Source: Chloroflexota bacterium (GTDB lineage: Bacteria > Chloroflexota > Anaerolineae > Anaerolineales > UBA11858). From it: a DNA stretch of 8,227 nt. Under the pieces are notes generated by a model that searched no databases, was not told where the DNA came from, and was given only the letters and a program-made list of their open reading frames with translations. This document shows positions 6,289 to 8,227 of the stretch, piece after piece. The stretch's first letter is position 1. The number at the start of each line of letters is the position of its first letter. Position numbers and translations under genes: made by a program. Location of the stretch: NCBI GenBank assembly GCA_030666985.1, contig DAOUWT010000103.1, positions 1-8,227 on the forward strand, in the 5' to 3' direction.

Positions 6289-7977
6289 TTACTCTTCTAC
6301 GTTCATCAAGCCGTCAAACAGGTACGAATAATATTCAAACGCACCAGTGTTACCAATGTGATTCTCGTTGGCCGCGTCAATACCAGCAGCCCAGGAAACG
6401 ATGACGTCATTGGCGTCAAAGGTTGAACCATCATGGAATGTGACACCTTCACGCAGGGCACATGTCCAGACGGTTGAGTCTGCATTAGCCGTACAACCAG
6501 TAGCCAATTCAGGCACAACATTGCCGGAGTCGATGGCGTAGGCTAACAAGGTTTCCACAACCTGCTGGCAGGGGGCCAGTGATTCGCCGTCGGTCTCGTC
6601 CGCGCAGTACAGGCTGATTGGTTCAGCATTCTGCATGTAGACGAAGGTATCCTTGCCGGGATCAACTTTAGCCATCAGCGGGGCGCCAAAGGGGCGGAAG
6701 TGGGCGTTCTCAAGAGTGTTCAGAGCCGCAGATGCAGAAGCGCCGTTAGCGATCGGAACACAGGGAACCAGCTCTTTGATGGCATTATTGGCCTCAATGT
6801 AAAGGGCCTCAGCCTCAGCAGGATCACCGATCTGGGATGCTTGTTCAAGCACTTCATAGATCTCAGGATGCGGATCGCCGTACTGCGGGTTCGAAGCAGC
6901 GAAGTGGAAGTCCAAGAAGTTGGTCACGTGAGGATAGTCCGCGCCCCAACCGAGCAGGTAAAGACCATCCAGGTTGCCCTGAGTGGACTCGTCAATGAAC
7001 TGACCTGATTCCATCACGATAACTTCGGCTTCAATGCCCAGGTTGTCGCGCAACTGGGTCTGGAATTCAACTGCTACCAGGCCGGGTTCCGGCAGATAGC
7101 CACGGAAGACATCGCGGTAGTAGATTGTGGTTTCGAAGCCATCGGGGTAGCCAGCGTCAGCCAAGAGGGCTTTGGCGGCTGCGGCATCGAACTCGTACCA
7201 GGGTTCACCGACACAGCCGTTGGGGAGGCTGCAGGGGGTGAAGTGCGAGGGAACTACTGAACCTTCAGCATAGAAGTTTTCTACGATGCGCTGGCGGTCA
7301 ACGCCCATCGCAATGGCCTGGCGAACCTTGACATCATCAAAGGGGGCAAAGGTGTTGGTCATTGCCAGGTAAAGAACGTTGGGGTTGGCAACCGGCAGGA
7401 AGGTCAAACTATCATCATCTTGCACAGTCGCGTAATCATCGGGGCTGAGGTTAGTGATCTGGTCAACAGTGCCAGACTGCAACTCGAGCAGGCGCTGCGC
7501 GCCTTCAGTAGCCCAGCGGAAGACCAGGGTGTCATAAGCGGGTTTGTCACCCCAATAGCCATCATAGGCCTTGAAGGTAACGCTTTCGCCGCGAGCCCAG
7601 TTATCAAGAACAAAGGGACCGGTTCCAACAGGAGCCGAAAGCAATGTTTCCTGGTTGGCTTCATTCGCATTGGCCATCAACCACTCTTCAGCGTAGATGC
7701 CGAAGGGGGTAAAGGCAGCTTTAGTGGGGAAGGCCGGATCGGGTTTGCACATTGTGAACTCAACGGTATAGGCATCCACAGCGACGATGGACTTAATCTT
7801 TCCACCATAATCACAGTCAGGAGCCTCAACCATCTTGCCCACAAATTCAGCCTCTTCTACCTCTTCTACTGCTTCTTCCTCAACAACTGCTTCCTTGGGT
7901 TTACAAGCCGTGAACGCAAAGGTGAAGACGAGCAAAACTGCTAAAAACACGAAAAATACTGAACGTTTGTGTTTCAT
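6289..7977 (-). CDS. Circularly permuted SBP_bac_5 lipoprotein, ABC importer binding protein
   Basis: This 562-residue protein captures the substrate outside the membrane and delivers it to DppBC. Residues 1-24 are a lipoprotein signal with lipidated C25 (FTAC), followed by an acidic linker (29-44). The family motifs then appear in rotated order. VDAYTVEFTM (67-76), VGTGPF (117-122), ELQSGTVDQI (165-174), VRQAIAMGVDRQRI (218-231) and GWGADYPHVTNF (343-354) come first. Then come DTFVYMQNAEPISL (443-456), ETLLAY (475-480), LREGVTFHDG (508-517) and ANDVIVSW (522-529), which normally open the mature domain. One complete copy of the fold is present, so this is permutation rather than duplication. 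Beyond C25 there are nine cysteines, several in close pairs (C249/C254, C458/C470, C495/C506). GAGGAG (7984-7989) at 6-nt spacing sets the start. The substrate is unknown; family members bind peptides, nickel, heme or sugars. Confidence 0.9.
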   Translation of the reverse strand: MKHKRSVFFVFLAVLLVFTFAFTACKPKEAVVEEEAVEEVEEAEFVGKMVEAPDCDYGGKIKSIVAVDAYTVEFTMCKPDPAFPTKAAFTPFGIYAEEWLMANANEANQETLLSAPVGTGPFVLDNWARGESVTFKAYDGYWGDKPAYDTLVFRWATEGAQRLLELQSGTVDQITNLSPDDYATVQDDDSLTFLPVANPNVLYLAMTNTFAPFDDVKVRQAIAMGVDRQRIVENFYAEGSVVPSHFTPCSLPNGCVGEPWYEFDAAAAKALLADAGYPDGFETTIYYRDVFRGYLPEPGLVAVEFQTQLRDNLGIEAEVIVMESGQFIDESTQGNLDGLYLLGWGADYPHVTNFLDFHFAASNPQYGDPHPEIYEVLEQASQIGDPAEAEALYIEANNAIKELVPCVPIANGASASAALNTLENAHFRPFGAPLMAKVDPGKDTFVYMQNAEPISLYCADETDGESLAPCQQVVETLLAYAIDSGNVVPELATGCTANADSTVWTCALREGVTFHDGSTFDANDVIVSWAAGIDAANENHIGNTGAFEYYSYLFDGLMNVEE

Positions 7978-8178
7978 TTTTTTCTCCTCATTAGATACAA
8001 ACTAAAATCTTATTACATAAAATAGGGGATAACCTAAAATCTGAGCGTTCACCTCCTTTTCAGATATCAAGCAACTGAAGCAAGTTTTACCTTAAAAAGG
8101 TAATTGCTCACCACAAAGAATGTCGTGTCTGCATCACCCCCCTAATATATCTTTTCTTTGTGCAACCATTAACTGAAT
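7978..8178 (-). promoter_or_regulatory. Structured 5' leader of the binding-protein gene
   Basis: The leader is about 200 nt long, counted from the promoter's expected start site near 8176-8180. On the transcript, CACAAAGAA (8154-8162) pairs perfectly with TTCTTTGTG (8112-8120) around a 33-nt loop containing a G-run. Three nt later AGCAATTACCTT (8097-8108) folds against AAGGTAA (8087-8093) and TTGCT (8079-8083), with a 3-nt bulge and 3-nt loop. Then comes AAAAGGAGGTGAA (8048-8060), a perfect Shine-Dalgarno core with no start codon at usable spacing. The loop sequence TAGGGG could pair with CCCCTA (8023-8028). I recognise no known riboswitch family. The true ribosome site is GAGGAG at 7984-7989. 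Confidence 0.4.
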
Positions 8179-8182
8179 TTAG

Positions 8183-8210
8183 ATTATAAGCTACTTTTCT
8201 AGCTTGTCAA
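8183..8210 (-). promoter_or_regulatory. Promoter of the ABC transporter operon, with operator-like repeat
   Basis: On the minus strand TTGACA (8205-8210) and TATAAT (8183-8188) are perfect sigma-70 consensus boxes with a 16-nt spacer. The inverted repeat AAGCTA-N6-TAGCTT (8188-8205) fills the spacer exactly and overlaps the edges of both boxes. A dimeric repressor bound there would block RNA polymerase, so regulation of this strong promoter by repression is plausible. No regulator gene is in the window. Confidence 0.75.
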
Positions 8211-8227
8211 CAAGCCGCCCTTAGTAA

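Noticed and set aside
7420..7944. 174-codon frame on the plus strand inside the binding-protein gene
   Set aside because: It lies antisense to a clear lipoprotein gene, has no ribosome site or recognisable motif, and fits a shadow frame.
7974..7991. Five-codon reading frame (MRRKK) whose TGA overlaps the binding-protein ATG
   Set aside because: It contains the real gene's ribosome site and has none of its own; the AGG and AGA codons are simply the Shine-Dalgarno region read as codons.
8002..8052. 16-codon GTG-start leader peptide in the importer leader
   Set aside because: The GTG overlaps the GGAGG sequence itself, leaving no spacing for initiation.

Overview
The window reads as a piece of a Chloroflexota chromosome, most likely Anaerolineae. 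This is inferred from the style of the substrate-binding protein and the dephospho-CoA kinase, and from intergenic DNA packed with short repeats of a kind I associate with that group. No 16S or other marker gene is present to settle it. All six genes lie on the minus strand, so transcription runs from high to low coordinates.

Right end to about 6289: a near-consensus sigma-70-type promoter (8183-8210) with an inverted repeat in its spacer, a leader of about 200 nt with two adjacent stem-loops and a stray perfect Shine-Dalgarno sequence, then a 562-residue lipoprotein substrate-binding protein (6289-7977). Its motif order shows it to be a circularly permuted SBP_bac_5 protein: the segment that normally starts the mature protein lies at the C-terminus.

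5825-6288 holds no gene. It carries a strong intrinsic terminator just after the binding-protein gene and two copies of a hairpin-rich repeat. The terminator and hairpins should make the binding protein more abundant than the membrane and ATPase subunits, if the downstream genes depend on read-through.

1661-5824: permease dppB, permease dppC, ATPase dppD (GTG start) and ATPase dppF, separated by 6-20 nt, closed by an intrinsic terminator at about 1596-1632. With the binding protein they form a complete peptide/nickel-family (Dpp/Opp) ABC importer. The substrate cannot be read from sequence.

1352-1660 holds no gene but contains a 125-bp MITE-like element with imperfect terminal inverted repeats, a heptamer tandem repeat and the promoter of the next gene. 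218-1351 is coaE, the last enzyme of coenzyme A synthesis, with an extra C-terminal GNAT-like domain whose acetyl-CoA-binding loop looks degenerate. 1-217 has no gene. It holds the end of another hairpin repeat and a second heptamer tandem repeat.
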